Program-made: the position numbers and the translations under genes
In this document: in pieces, positions 1-6,307 of the stretch
Numbering within the stretch: the stretch's first letter is position 1
Layout of the letters: each line of letters starts with the position of its first letter
DNA from: Deltaproteobacteria bacterium
Lineage (GTDB): Bacteria; Bdellovibrionota_C; UBA2361; JAAYZI01
Assembly: GCA_012514925.1 (NCBI GenBank)
Contig: JAAYZI010000067.1
Span: 1 to 6,512 of the forward strand
Length of the DNA: 6,512 bases
Reading direction: 5' to 3'
The notes under the pieces: generated by a model
The model's input: the letters and a program-made list of their open reading frames with translations, nothing else
What the model was told of the DNA's origin: nothing
Databases searched by the model: none

Positions 1-2
1 AA

Positions 3-713
3 GGTTGGCATGAGAATTTGAGGGAGTTTATCGATTCCAATTACGAATTACGGGCGTTGATTCCCAAGTATTTTAAACCGGGTGAGGCGAAGAGGCTTCG
101 TCGCAACTATGTCCTGCCAACTAGCAATCAATTTGAGTTATCAATTATAAAGATTATTCGAACCTGTCTAGCAAAGAAATATTTCTGGGATTGTTCCAAG
201 GTTTTTGAGTTTGGTTGTGGAACCGGTTATCATTTAGTTTCCTTAGCCCAACTTTTGCCGCAAAGCGAAATTATAGGTTTAGATTGGGTTACGGCATCGG
301 TTCAAATAGTTCAACTCCTGGCTGAAAAATACAAGCTGCGCTTGCGTGGTGGCATATTCGACTATTATCAACCGGACAGATCTTTGGATCTAGATGCAAC
401 CAGTGCCGTCTTTACTTTTGCTTCATTGGAACAGATCGGCGACCGCCATAAAGAATTTATTGATTTCATTCTAGAGCGTAAACCCAAAATTTGCCTCAAT
501 GTTGAGTGTTTGGAAGAATTGTACGACCCTGGGGATCTCCTTGACTTCCTGGCGCTCCACTATCACCGCCGCCGCGGCTATTTATCCGGTTATCTCGGCC
601 GACTGCGTGAACTCGCTGAGAGAGGACGGGTGGAAATTATCGAAGAACGTCGTACCTTTTTTGGAAGTACCTATCATGAGGCGTATGCCTTTGTTGCTTG
701 GAGACCATTATGA
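3..713 (+). CDS. SAM-dependent class I methyltransferase, 5' end outside window
   Basis: This is a Rossmann-fold methyltransferase using S-adenosylmethionine, probably acting on a small molecule or sugar intermediate in the cytoplasm. Counting from the TTG at 18, motif I is FEFGCGTG at residues 63-70, and the acidic residue that would bind the SAM ribose is Asp89 in IGLDW. The C-terminal third has a distinctive pattern (ELYDPGDLLDF, LHYHRRRGYL, FFGSTYHEAY) that I associate with methyltransferases of O-antigen or capsule loci; this is recall, not a search. The frame stays open from the TTG to the left edge (reading GWHEN before it), and the TTG has no ribosome binding site, so the true start is most likely outside the window. 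Its stop overlaps the next start by 4 bp (ATGA), implying translational coupling with the epimerase. The fold is secure. The substrate is unknown: it could be a sugar hydroxyl, an amino sugar or a carrier-bound intermediate. Confidence 0.85.
   Translation, partial: GWHENLREFIDSNYELRALIPKYFKPGEAKRLRRNYVLPTSNQFELSIIKIIRTCLAKKYFWDCSKVFEFGCGTGYHLVSLAQLLPQSEIIGLDWVTASVQIVQLLAEKYKLRLRGGIFDYYQPDRSLDLDATSAVFTFASLEQIGDRHKEFIDFILERKPKICLNVECLEELYDPGDLLDFLALHYHRRRGYLSGYLGRLRELAERGRVEIIEERRTFFGSTYHEAYAFVAWRPL
700..703 (+). promoter_or_regulatory. Ribosome binding site (GGAG) that fixes the epimerase start
   Basis: GGAG lies 6 nt before the ATG at 710, an ideal spacing. An in-frame TTG at 698 would extend the protein by four residues but sits on top of this site and has none of its own, so ATG 710 is chosen. 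The site lies inside the last codons of the methyltransferase gene, consistent with coupled translation. Confidence 0.7.
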
Positions 714-1231
714 ATAAGCTTGAAGTGCAAAAGACCGTCTTGGAGGGGGTCCTGTTGATAAAACCTACGACCAACTTTGAAGATTTTCGCGGAAGTTATG
801 TGGAGACCTACAACGAAAAACTCTACCAAGAGGCTGGTATCACGACGCGGTTTGTACAGGACAACGCCTCTACATCTACTAAGCACGTATTGCGTGGAAT
901 CCATGGCGATAAGGTGACGACCAAGTTGATCAGCTGTTTGCTGGGGAAATTTTACATGGTAGTCGTTAATTGGAATAAAGATTCGCCGCAATTTGGCCAG
1001 TGGGAAGCGTTCACGCTATCAGAAGCGAACCGGTTGCAGGTCTTGGTCCCTCCTCAGTTTGGCCTGGCACATTTGGTCTTAAGTGATCGCGCCATTTTTG
1101 CTTATAAGCAATCGACCTACTACGACCGAGCTTCTCAGTTCACTTTGGTTTGGAATGATCCGCGTCTGAATATTTGGTGGCCGGTAAAGGAACCTATCCT
1201 TTCACGGCGTGATCTTGGTCTAGAAGGCTAA
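710..1231 (+). CDS. RmlC-like nucleotide-sugar 3,5-epimerase (RGIHGD type)
   Basis: This 173-residue protein belongs to the cupin-fold dTDP-4-dehydrorhamnose 3,5-epimerase family and is close to the usual family length. It should epimerise a 4-keto nucleotide sugar at C3 and/or C5 in the cytoplasm. Visible family signatures are FEDFRG (residues 23-28), FVQDNAS (48-54), LRGIHGD (61-67) with the catalytic-base His65, YKQSTYYD (132-139) with the two family tyrosines Tyr132 and Tyr138, WNDP (148-151) and LSRRD (164-168), whose Asp168 would correspond to the Asp partner of RmlC. The usual RmlC AHGF is replaced by GLAH (118-121). With RGIHGD, this places it in a side branch that, from memory, includes the Campylobacter GDP-keto-heptose epimerases. 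A true rhamnose-pathway role is therefore unlikely to be the best guess, and no rmlA, rmlB or rmlD homologue is next to it. The nucleotide carrier and stereochemistry are unknown. Confidence 0.88.
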   Translation: MNKLEVQKTVLEGVLLIKPTTNFEDFRGSYVETYNEKLYQEAGITTRFVQDNASTSTKHVLRGIHGDKVTTKLISCLLGKFYMVVVNWNKDSPQFGQWEAFTLSEANRLQVLVPPQFGLAHLVLSDRAIFAYKQSTYYDRASQFTLVWNDPRLNIWWPVKEPILSRRDLGLEG

Positions 1232-1346
1232 TTTGTTGAGATGTCTTCTTACCAGTCAGCTGAAAGAAGGCGGAAGCAGATCTCCAATTTGGGGCATCTA
1301 ACCGGGGAGTGCTAGTGTTTGCACCATTGAGCTTAAGGATTTAGAA

Positions 1347-2201
1347 ATGACGGTTGATCGCATCGGCTTAGATCCTACAAATCTTAGTCCGGAACTACTC
1401 AGAGAGAAAGGTCGAGAACTGAGAGCCGCCTGTATCCGCATGGCTCATCAGGGTAAAGAAAGTCACCTAAATGGGGCTTTGAGCAGCGTCGACATCCTGA
1501 TCGCGCTTTATTATGGTTTTTTAAGAACGACGCCGGATAATCCTGAAGATCCGGAGCGTGATCGCTTTATATTTAGCAAGGGGCATGCCTGCACCAGTCT
1601 TTATGCAATTTTGGCTGATCAGGGATTCTTTCCCAAGGAGTGGCTTGCTCGCTATGCAACCGATGATACCCCGCTCCCCAGCCACCCTTGCTCTCATGCT
1701 TTGCCGCTTCTGGAGTTCTCTTCGGGCAGCCTGGGTCACGGACTCGGGGTGGCCAGCGACATTGCCTACGCCTTAAGGGCTAAAGGATCTTCCAGCCGTG
1801 CTTGCGCTCTGATTAGCGACGGCGAATGCAATGAAGGTAGTACTTGGGAAACAGCTTCTTTTGCCTCGCTGCATAAACTAGACAACCTGCTTTGTGTTGT
1901 GGATTATAACGGCATTCAGTCTATTGGGAAAACTAAGGACTTGATGGGGCCAGTAGAAGTTGTGGTGAAACGTTTTGAAGCTTTCGGTTGGGGAGTAAGG
2001 TATGTAGATGGTTTAAACCCCAGCGCTATGATTAGTATCTTATCTGGATTTCCATTCGAACAAGGACGTCCGTCAGCTTTGATAGCGCATACTCGCGCTG
2101 GAGCCGGAGTCTCATTTATGGAAGACCAGGTTTTGTGGCATTATCGCACACCTTCTGCCGACGATCTTGAAAAAGCCTTAAAAGAATTAGGGCAGTCTTA
2201 G
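1347..2201 (+). CDS. Transketolase, N-terminal (ThDP pyrophosphate-binding) subunit
   Basis: This 284-residue protein is the N-terminal half of a split transketolase; full-length enzymes have about 650 residues. The ThDP/metal motif starts at SDGECNEGSTWE (157-168) and ends at DYNGIQ (186-191), with Asp158 and Asn188 as the expected metal ligands. SKGH (77-80) carries the conserved substrate/cofactor histidine, GSLGHGLGVA (127-136) the glycine-rich loop, and AFGW (212-215) and the closing VSFMEDQVLWHY (255-266) are also family-typical. The start is ATG 1347, with AAGGA at 1335-1339 seven bases upstream. It must pair with the product of the next gene to form the active site, transferring a two-carbon ketol group between sugars. 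Two roles are possible: supplying pentose, tetrose or heptose phosphates, or building a branched or unusual sugar for the polysaccharide. The cluster setting favours the second, but the sequence alone does not decide. Confidence 0.93.
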   Translation: MTVDRIGLDPTNLSPELLREKGRELRAACIRMAHQGKESHLNGALSSVDILIALYYGFLRTTPDNPEDPERDRFIFSKGHACTSLYAILADQGFFPKEWLARYATDDTPLPSHPCSHALPLLEFSSGSLGHGLGVASDIAYALRAKGSSSRACALISDGECNEGSTWETASFASLHKLDNLLCVVDYNGIQSIGKTKDLMGPVEVVVKRFEAFGWGVRYVDGLNPSAMISILSGFPFEQGRPSALIAHTRAGAGVSFMEDQVLWHYRTPSADDLEKALKELGQS

Positions 2202-2212
2202 ACTGAGTTGTT

Positions 2213-3145
2213 ATGCGCAAAGCTTTTGCTGATACATTGGTAAGTCTGGCTGAGAAAGATTCCCGTGTGGCTTTGATTACCGGAGATCTGGGCTTTCAAG
2301 CCTTCGATGAATTTGCCCGCAAGTTCGGTAAGCGCTACATAAATGTGGGGGTGGCCGAGGCTCAGATGGTCTATCTTGCTGCAGGCATGGCGCTTGAGGG
2401 CTATCGACCTATTGCTTATTCAATCGCTTCTTTTGCTACGGCTCGGCCATTTGAGCAACTCCGTTTTTGCGTGGGATATCATAAACTGCCGGTCATCTTA
2501 GTTGGCGCGGGCCGTGGGTACTTGTATTCGAATAGCGGGGTTTCGCATCATGCTGGCGATGATCTGGGATTGCTTAGCCTTATCCCCAATATGACCGTTG
2601 TCGCCCCAGGAGATCCGGTTGAAATTAAAGCGCTACTCCCGCAGTTGCTGCAACTTGACGGGCCGGCGTATTGCACGGTCGGAAGGTACGGCGAACCCGT
2701 CTTTGCGGCGGAAGAGGCACCGATGCTGGGTCGCGGACGGCGGATTCGTTCAGGAGAACACACAGTCATTCTTAGTGTCGGCGAAATCGCCAATGAGGTT
2801 GTGCATGCGCTAGATGAATTAAAATCAGAAGGTATTTATCCTGCCGCATATCAGTTTCATACGGTAAAGCCTCTCGACATTGAACGGCTCAACCTATTCT
2901 CACGGGAGTTCAAAAATATTATTGTCGTTGAGGAACATGTGCCCAACGGTGGATTGTGGGCGGCTGTGGTCCAACATTATGCAAGTGCAAGTGATCGTCC
3001 GATAGTTAGGCGCCTTGGAATTCCGGACCGGTTTATGCTTGGCAATCTCAAACAGGCAGAGTTAAGAAGGCGCAACGGCCTCGATGCGCCCACCATTGCA
3101 AAGGCCTGTCGGGAAGCTGTTGGGCGACCTAAGAAATGTATTTAA
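2213..3145 (+). CDS. Transketolase, C-terminal (pyrimidine-binding) subunit
   Basis: This 310-residue protein is the partner half of the split transketolase, containing the pyrimidine-binding domain and the C-terminal transketolase domain. NVGVAEAQMV (44-53) carries the conserved catalytic glutamate (Glu49) that activates ThDP. SFATARPFEQLR (73-84), SHHAGDDLGLL (111-121) and PNMTVVAPGD (125-134) are typical of the pyrimidine domain. The C-terminal domain runs from about residue 184, with HTVKPLD (216-222) and VVEEH (238-242). The gene begins 11 bp after the N-subunit stop; an in-frame TGA at 2204-2206 excludes an earlier start. Only a weak GAG at 2205-2207 serves as ribosome binding site, so translation probably depends on ribosomes leaving the first subunit. 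1-Deoxyxylulose-5-phosphate synthase or a pyruvate dehydrogenase E1 pair are alternatives, but the N-subunit motifs and sizes fit the split transketolase better. Confidence 0.93.
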   Translation: MRKAFADTLVSLAEKDSRVALITGDLGFQAFDEFARKFGKRYINVGVAEAQMVYLAAGMALEGYRPIAYSIASFATARPFEQLRFCVGYHKLPVILVGAGRGYLYSNSGVSHHAGDDLGLLSLIPNMTVVAPGDPVEIKALLPQLLQLDGPAYCTVGRYGEPVFAAEEAPMLGRGRRIRSGEHTVILSVGEIANEVVHALDELKSEGIYPAAYQFHTVKPLDIERLNLFSREFKNIIVVEEHVPNGGLWAAVVQHYASASDRPIVRRLGIPDRFMLGNLKQAELRRRNGLDAPTIAKACREAVGRPKKCI

Positions 3146-3167
3146 TGCGTGCTTATAAGATTACAGT

Positions 3168-3287
3168 ATGAAAGTTCGCGTTTTATTAGTTAACCCTGCG
3201 CTTCTAGAGTTTGAGCCTAACAAGGAGGTTACCCCTCTCATGACGCGAGGAGGATCTGACACGGTGGAAGTTTGCAGTCATGCATAA
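3168..3287 (+). pseudogene. 39-codon open frame, possible remnant of a truncated gene
   Basis: An ATG-initiated frame of 39 codons starts MKVRVLLVNPALLEFEP and ends in TAA. A beginning of the type MKV-LLVNP is the usual first beta strand of Rossmann-like folds, as in B12-binding radical SAM enzymes and some glycosyltransferases, so this reads like the start of a larger protein rather than a random frame. It stops after 39 residues, 18 bp before the next gene, and no continuation is visible in other frames. No good ribosome binding site precedes it. I infer a gene reduced to its first codons by a deletion; a genuine small protein or chance are the alternatives. Confidence 0.3.
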
Positions 3288-3305
3288 GTGTATTAGGAGT
3301 AAGGA

Positions 3306-5042
3306 ATGAATTCTTGTTCTCAATCGACTCTCAGCATTCGGCCTTTAAATGTTGCCGAACTACTTATGTCTGCGCGTGCAGCCGCATCAGGTGGAAACGT
3401 TGAGGTAGCTGCACAGTGTTATCATAAAGCCGTGAAGTATTTCCCTCAAAACATAGATGCATGGCAAAGTGTAGGATCGTTTGCTGCGGAACGAGGAGAC
3501 GCTGCTTTAGCTCAAGCGGCTCTTGCGAAAGTGAGTGAGCTAACAGGCGCCTGTGGCGCGCAGGCTAGTTCTAATAATCAAACGGCAGCCGACGCAGCCC
3601 TGGAACAGCTTAAGGCGGGGACGTTTTTTTCCCAAAAAGTTCAAATAGAATGCCTTGATGATCGCATGGTTTTATTTGAGAGGCTATGTACTAATAAGCG
3701 GGTTTTACACATAGGCTGCGTTGACTATCCTGTTTTCGACCCTGCCAATAATTTACATATAAAATTAAGCAAAATCTGTTCTTCCCTAGATGGGTTGGAT
3801 TTAAATGCCGACGGGTTAGAGATCCTGAAGAGATATGTATCGGGGAACTATTATACCGATGTCAGTCAGGTTAGTGGTCACTACGATGTTGTGTTGGTAC
3901 CCGAGACGATTGAGCATGTCGATAATATCAGGATGTTTTTAGAGGAGCTTGCGAAGTTAAGCTTTACTCGTATTCTGATCACCGGGCCCAATGCCTTTTT
4001 GCCGAATGACAATGGGAATAATTGGCTTGATGCTCAAACATACCTTGAGTATGTGCATCCTGATCATAATTGTTGGTTTAGTCCTTATACCTTAAGTAAC
4101 TGCTTACGCAAGTACACTGATTGGCGTGTGACGAACACTTATTTAATGCATAACGGGTTGATGGTCGGATGTTTAGCCGAGCAGCCGACCGACTGGGTTC
4201 CTAGAAAAATACCACGCCGTGTGCATTTTTACTGGGGGAATGAAAGCACCTCTTTCATGCGCTACCTTACGGTATATTCTTTTCTTAAATTAAATCCGGA
4301 TTGGGAGGTGAATTTATATATCCCAGCAAGTAAGTACGAAGGGACGGAAACCCCTTGGGTTACGGGAGAGAGTTATGACGGAGTAACATATCGTGGTAGA
4401 GACTACAGCTCAGACTTGTACAGCCTACCAGGAATTAAGCTTTGGGAGGTGGACTTTTCGGGCTATCCTTTTATCATGAACGCTCCTGAAAATTACAAAT
4501 CTGATCTTTTTAGGTGGTATATTCTAAGTCATGAAGGCGGGCTTTATAGCGATATTGATATCTTGTATTTTAGGCCCATGCGAGAAATATTTTTTAATAC
4601 TCTCGACTATGTGGACCTTGATACAGTAGTTTGTTTACAGCAGTATGGCCATATTATAGGTTTTTTATTGTCGAGTCCCGATAACCCTCTCTTCCGGAGC
4701 TTGTTGGATAGTTGCGAACGTTTTTTCACTTCGGCCACTTATCAAGCGATAAGCGCTCCGATGGTTAATAGTCTTTTCCCAACTTTCGAGAGCTTACAGA
4801 TTAGTTTTCCCAGATTGCATTTTTGCAACATGCCGATGAGCGTGGTTTACGCATTAGATCACGTCACGATTCCTTTGGCTTTTCAATCTAACGACATGTC
4901 TCACTTAAAACCCGACACTATTGGAATACATTGGTACGCTGGCCATAAGGTATCGCAAGCTATGAATAGCATGCTAGACAGTCAAAACCTAAGTGCTACG
5001 GAGTGCATTTTTACGAAGAAGGCTAGAGAAGTCTTCCCATAG
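3306..5042 (+). CDS. TPR / methyltransferase-fold / GT32-like glycosyltransferase fusion
   Basis: This 578-residue cytoplasmic protein has three regions and no signal peptide or membrane segment. Residues about 13-80 form TPR-like helix pairs (YHKAVKYFPQNIDAW at 39-53). Residues about 130-292 are a methyltransferase fold: VLHIGCVD (133-140) at motif I, GLDLNADGLEIL (163-174), YDVVLVPETIEHVDN (193-207) and ITGPNAF (225-231), then HPDHNCWFSPYTL (251-263). Residues about 302-550 are a DxD glycosyltransferase of the capsular/GT32 type: IPRRVHFYWGN (302-312), YKSDLFRWYILSHEGG (397-412), the metal and nucleotide-sugar binding DID at 416-418 followed by FRP (422-424), and HWYAGH (542-547) near the end. 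It likely adds a sugar to a growing glycan, with the middle domain either methylating the product or serving a structural role. The start ATG is well supported by AGGAG at 3295-3299 (6-nt spacing). Base composition looks somewhat more AT-rich than the transketolase genes, judged by eye. The donor and acceptor are unknown. Confidence 0.85.
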   Translation: MNSCSQSTLSIRPLNVAELLMSARAAASGGNVEVAAQCYHKAVKYFPQNIDAWQSVGSFAAERGDAALAQAALAKVSELTGACGAQASSNNQTAADAALEQLKAGTFFSQKVQIECLDDRMVLFERLCTNKRVLHIGCVDYPVFDPANNLHIKLSKICSSLDGLDLNADGLEILKRYVSGNYYTDVSQVSGHYDVVLVPETIEHVDNIRMFLEELAKLSFTRILITGPNAFLPNDNGNNWLDAQTYLEYVHPDHNCWFSPYTLSNCLRKYTDWRVTNTYLMHNGLMVGCLAEQPTDWVPRKIPRRVHFYWGNESTSFMRYLTVYSFLKLNPDWEVNLYIPASKYEGTETPWVTGESYDGVTYRGRDYSSDLYSLPGIKLWEVDFSGYPFIMNAPENYKSDLFRWYILSHEGGLYSDIDILYFRPMREIFFNTLDYVDLDTVVCLQQYGHIIGFLLSSPDNPLFRSLLDSCERFFTSATYQAISAPMVNSLFPTFESLQISFPRLHFCNMPMSVVYALDHVTIPLAFQSNDMSHLKPDTIGIHWYAGHKVSQAMNSMLDSQNLSATECIFTKKAREVFP

Positions 5043-5086
5043 CGAAGTCAGGAAATAATTTAGGCCGCGAGTATATCGCGAAGTCA
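5042..5086. repeat. 9-bp direct repeat GCGAAGTCA between convergent genes
   Basis: GCGAAGTCA occurs at 5042-5050, overlapping the stop codon of the fusion gene, and again at 5078-5086. The first copy is followed by GGAA and the second by TTCC. The copies flank the small palindrome at 5066-5080. The repeat is short, so it may be chance or the scar of a small duplication. Confidence 0.4.
5066..5080. terminator. Weak hairpin in the convergent gap, possible terminator
   Basis: CGCGA (5066-5070) and TCGCG (5076-5080) form a 5-bp GC-rich stem with a GTATA loop in the 52-bp space between two convergent genes, which is where a bidirectional terminator would be expected. Neither strand has a T-tract directly after the stem, so intrinsic termination is doubtful. 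Confidence comes mainly from position. Confidence 0.25.
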
Positions 5087-5094
5087 TTCCTACT

Positions 5095-6231
5095 TTAATA
5101 AAAAACAGGGGTCGTGCCGGAATCGATAAATTCTAATGCCTGACGAACACGATTCTCGGATGTGTGAAACTTTAAAAGCTTAGCGCACGCGCTCTCGCCA
5201 ATTTGCCTGGCAAATGCCTGGTCATTGATCAGCCGTTCAACGTGGGTGCGGATTTGCGATAGGTCGCCTCTTTGGTAAAACAGGATATCCTGATTAGGAG
5301 TAAACAGTCTCTTGGTAATTGGCTTGGCATCACTAATCTCCGGTGTCAGAACTACCCTTCCGGTTGCCATGGCTTCTACTACTCGGGAGGGAAAACATTT
5401 GGTGTAAGCAGGCGGATTTAAAATGGCCGCCCACTGTTGCATGCCCGCCATAAACAGTTTGAATATTTCTTCCCGGACACGGCGCAAATTCGAGATGTAG
5501 GCATCCACTTCCGGCTCTTCCATAAATTGATACGATGAAAACAATATTTCGTTTAGGCGGTCAAAGAGGGCGGGGTATGGAGATAACTGATCAGGTAGGG
5601 GACCACGTTCCAGTAAATTTTTCAGAGAAGGGTCTGCTACAAGAGCGCGTCTTTCTGCGCCATAAATAGAGGCAGGCATGAGCATCTTGGGGATCGGTGT
5701 GGGAATAGGCTTTTGATTAATATAGGCTGCGGGCACAAAAAGTGGAAAATACATAGCTTTAATTCCGATCTCGTTAAGACAGCTGATGTCGCATTCATCG
5801 ACTACCATGGCATGGGTAAGCTCCATTTGCTTCGCCTGCGTAATGGCCATGTTTTTATAGTTGGCCAGGACCGGAGTTTCGTGGATTTCAGCTGCTTCGT
5901 ACTCTAGGGATTCGGGTATCATACCTACGCGAATGGGAGCTACTGATTTAAGCCAATTAGCTAGCTTCGGCTCATATTCTGTGTGCAGCAAATACAACCA
6001 AACCTGGTCGAATTTTTTTTGACCTACTGCCCGCTTAGCAAAGTCTACCCAACCTGGAGGGAGACGTTCATATTTATCAAAATAGGGAAGCAGCGTTACT
6101 TCAACACCGTTATCTAGAAAAGCCTGTTCGAATCCAAAAACTCCTCCATACCACCAGGCTTTGGCCCTTTCCCAGCGATGAAATTCCAGCATTACAAAAA
6201 GTATTCGTTTAGGTGGCGTTATATTAGTCAT
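5095..6231 (-). CDS. GT-B-type glycosyltransferase (CgeB/GT4-like C-terminal domain)
   Basis: This 378-residue protein shows a two-lobed GT-B pattern. The N-terminal lobe begins with the first strand RILFVMLEF (9-17) and a glycine-containing loop YGGVFGFEQAF (28-38) before the second strand VEVTLLPYF (43-51). A proline-rich stretch KPIPTPIPK (174-182) probably links the lobes. The C-terminal lobe has FPSRVVEAMATGRVVLTPE (280-298), the nucleotide-sugar binding signature of GT4-like and CgeB-like enzymes with Glu286 as the key acidic residue, then DILFY (315-319) and a helical end with FHTSENRVRQAL (355-366). It likely transfers a sugar from a nucleotide donor at the inner face of the membrane. 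No membrane segment is seen. The ATG start lacks a clear Shine-Dalgarno sequence, and a later Met14 is no better. It follows the HAD gene on the same strand after 76 bp and may share its transcript. Donor and acceptor cannot be inferred. Confidence 0.82.
   Translation of the reverse strand: MTNITPPKRILFVMLEFHRWERAKAWWYGGVFGFEQAFLDNGVEVTLLPYFDKYERLPPGWVDFAKRAVGQKKFDQVWLYLLHTEYEPKLANWLKSVAPIRVGMIPESLEYEAAEIHETPVLANYKNMAITQAKQMELTHAMVVDECDISCLNEIGIKAMYFPLFVPAAYINQKPIPTPIPKMLMPASIYGAERRALVADPSLKNLLERGPLPDQLSPYPALFDRLNEILFSSYQFMEEPEVDAYISNLRRVREEIFKLFMAGMQQWAAILNPPAYTKCFPSRVVEAMATGRVVLTPEISDAKPITKRLFTPNQDILFYQRGDLSQIRTHVERLINDQAFARQIGESACAKLLKFHTSENRVRQALEFIDSGTTPVFY
6013..6020 (-). other. A8 homopolymer tract inside the glycosyltransferase gene
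   Basis: Eight consecutive A bases on the coding strand encode part of Gln71-Lys72-Lys73, about one fifth of the way into the gene. Tracts of this length can permit slippage in replication or transcription; whether this one does is not shown by a single sequence. The frame is intact here. Confidence 0.6.
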
Positions 6232-6307
6232 AAATGCACTTGTTGCTACTATTCTTTAATTACTACAGTCCTCTAAGAGCTTGCACGTGACAGAAAAGCG
6301 GCACCAT

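Noticed and set aside
18..20. TTG as start codon of the first methyltransferase
   Set aside because: There is no ribosome binding site before it and the frame is open to the left edge with plausible residues, so the gene is better treated as 5'-truncated by the window.
674..991. Minus-strand open frame of 105 codons over the epimerase
   Set aside because: It is an antisense shadow of a clearly conserved gene, with no ribosome site and no recognisable motifs.
1243..1271. Hairpin GTCTTCTT / AAGAAGGC after the epimerase gene as a terminator
   Set aside because: The stem is AT-rich with a 13-nt loop and no T-tract follows, and the next gene reads in the same direction, so termination is not supported.
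1232..1346. A promoter for the transketolase pair in the 115-bp gap
   Set aside because: I found no convincing -35/-10 pair; only the ribosome binding site at 1335-1339 is clear.
3624..3640. T7-CCC-A5 run as a programmed frameshift site in the fusion gene
   Set aside because: The frame is continuous and domains on both sides lie in the same frame, so no shift is needed, and the run does not form a proper slippery heptamer in frame.
5713..5907. Plus-strand open frame of 64 codons inside the minus-strand glycosyltransferase
   Set aside because: It lies antisense to a well-supported coding region and shows no family features.
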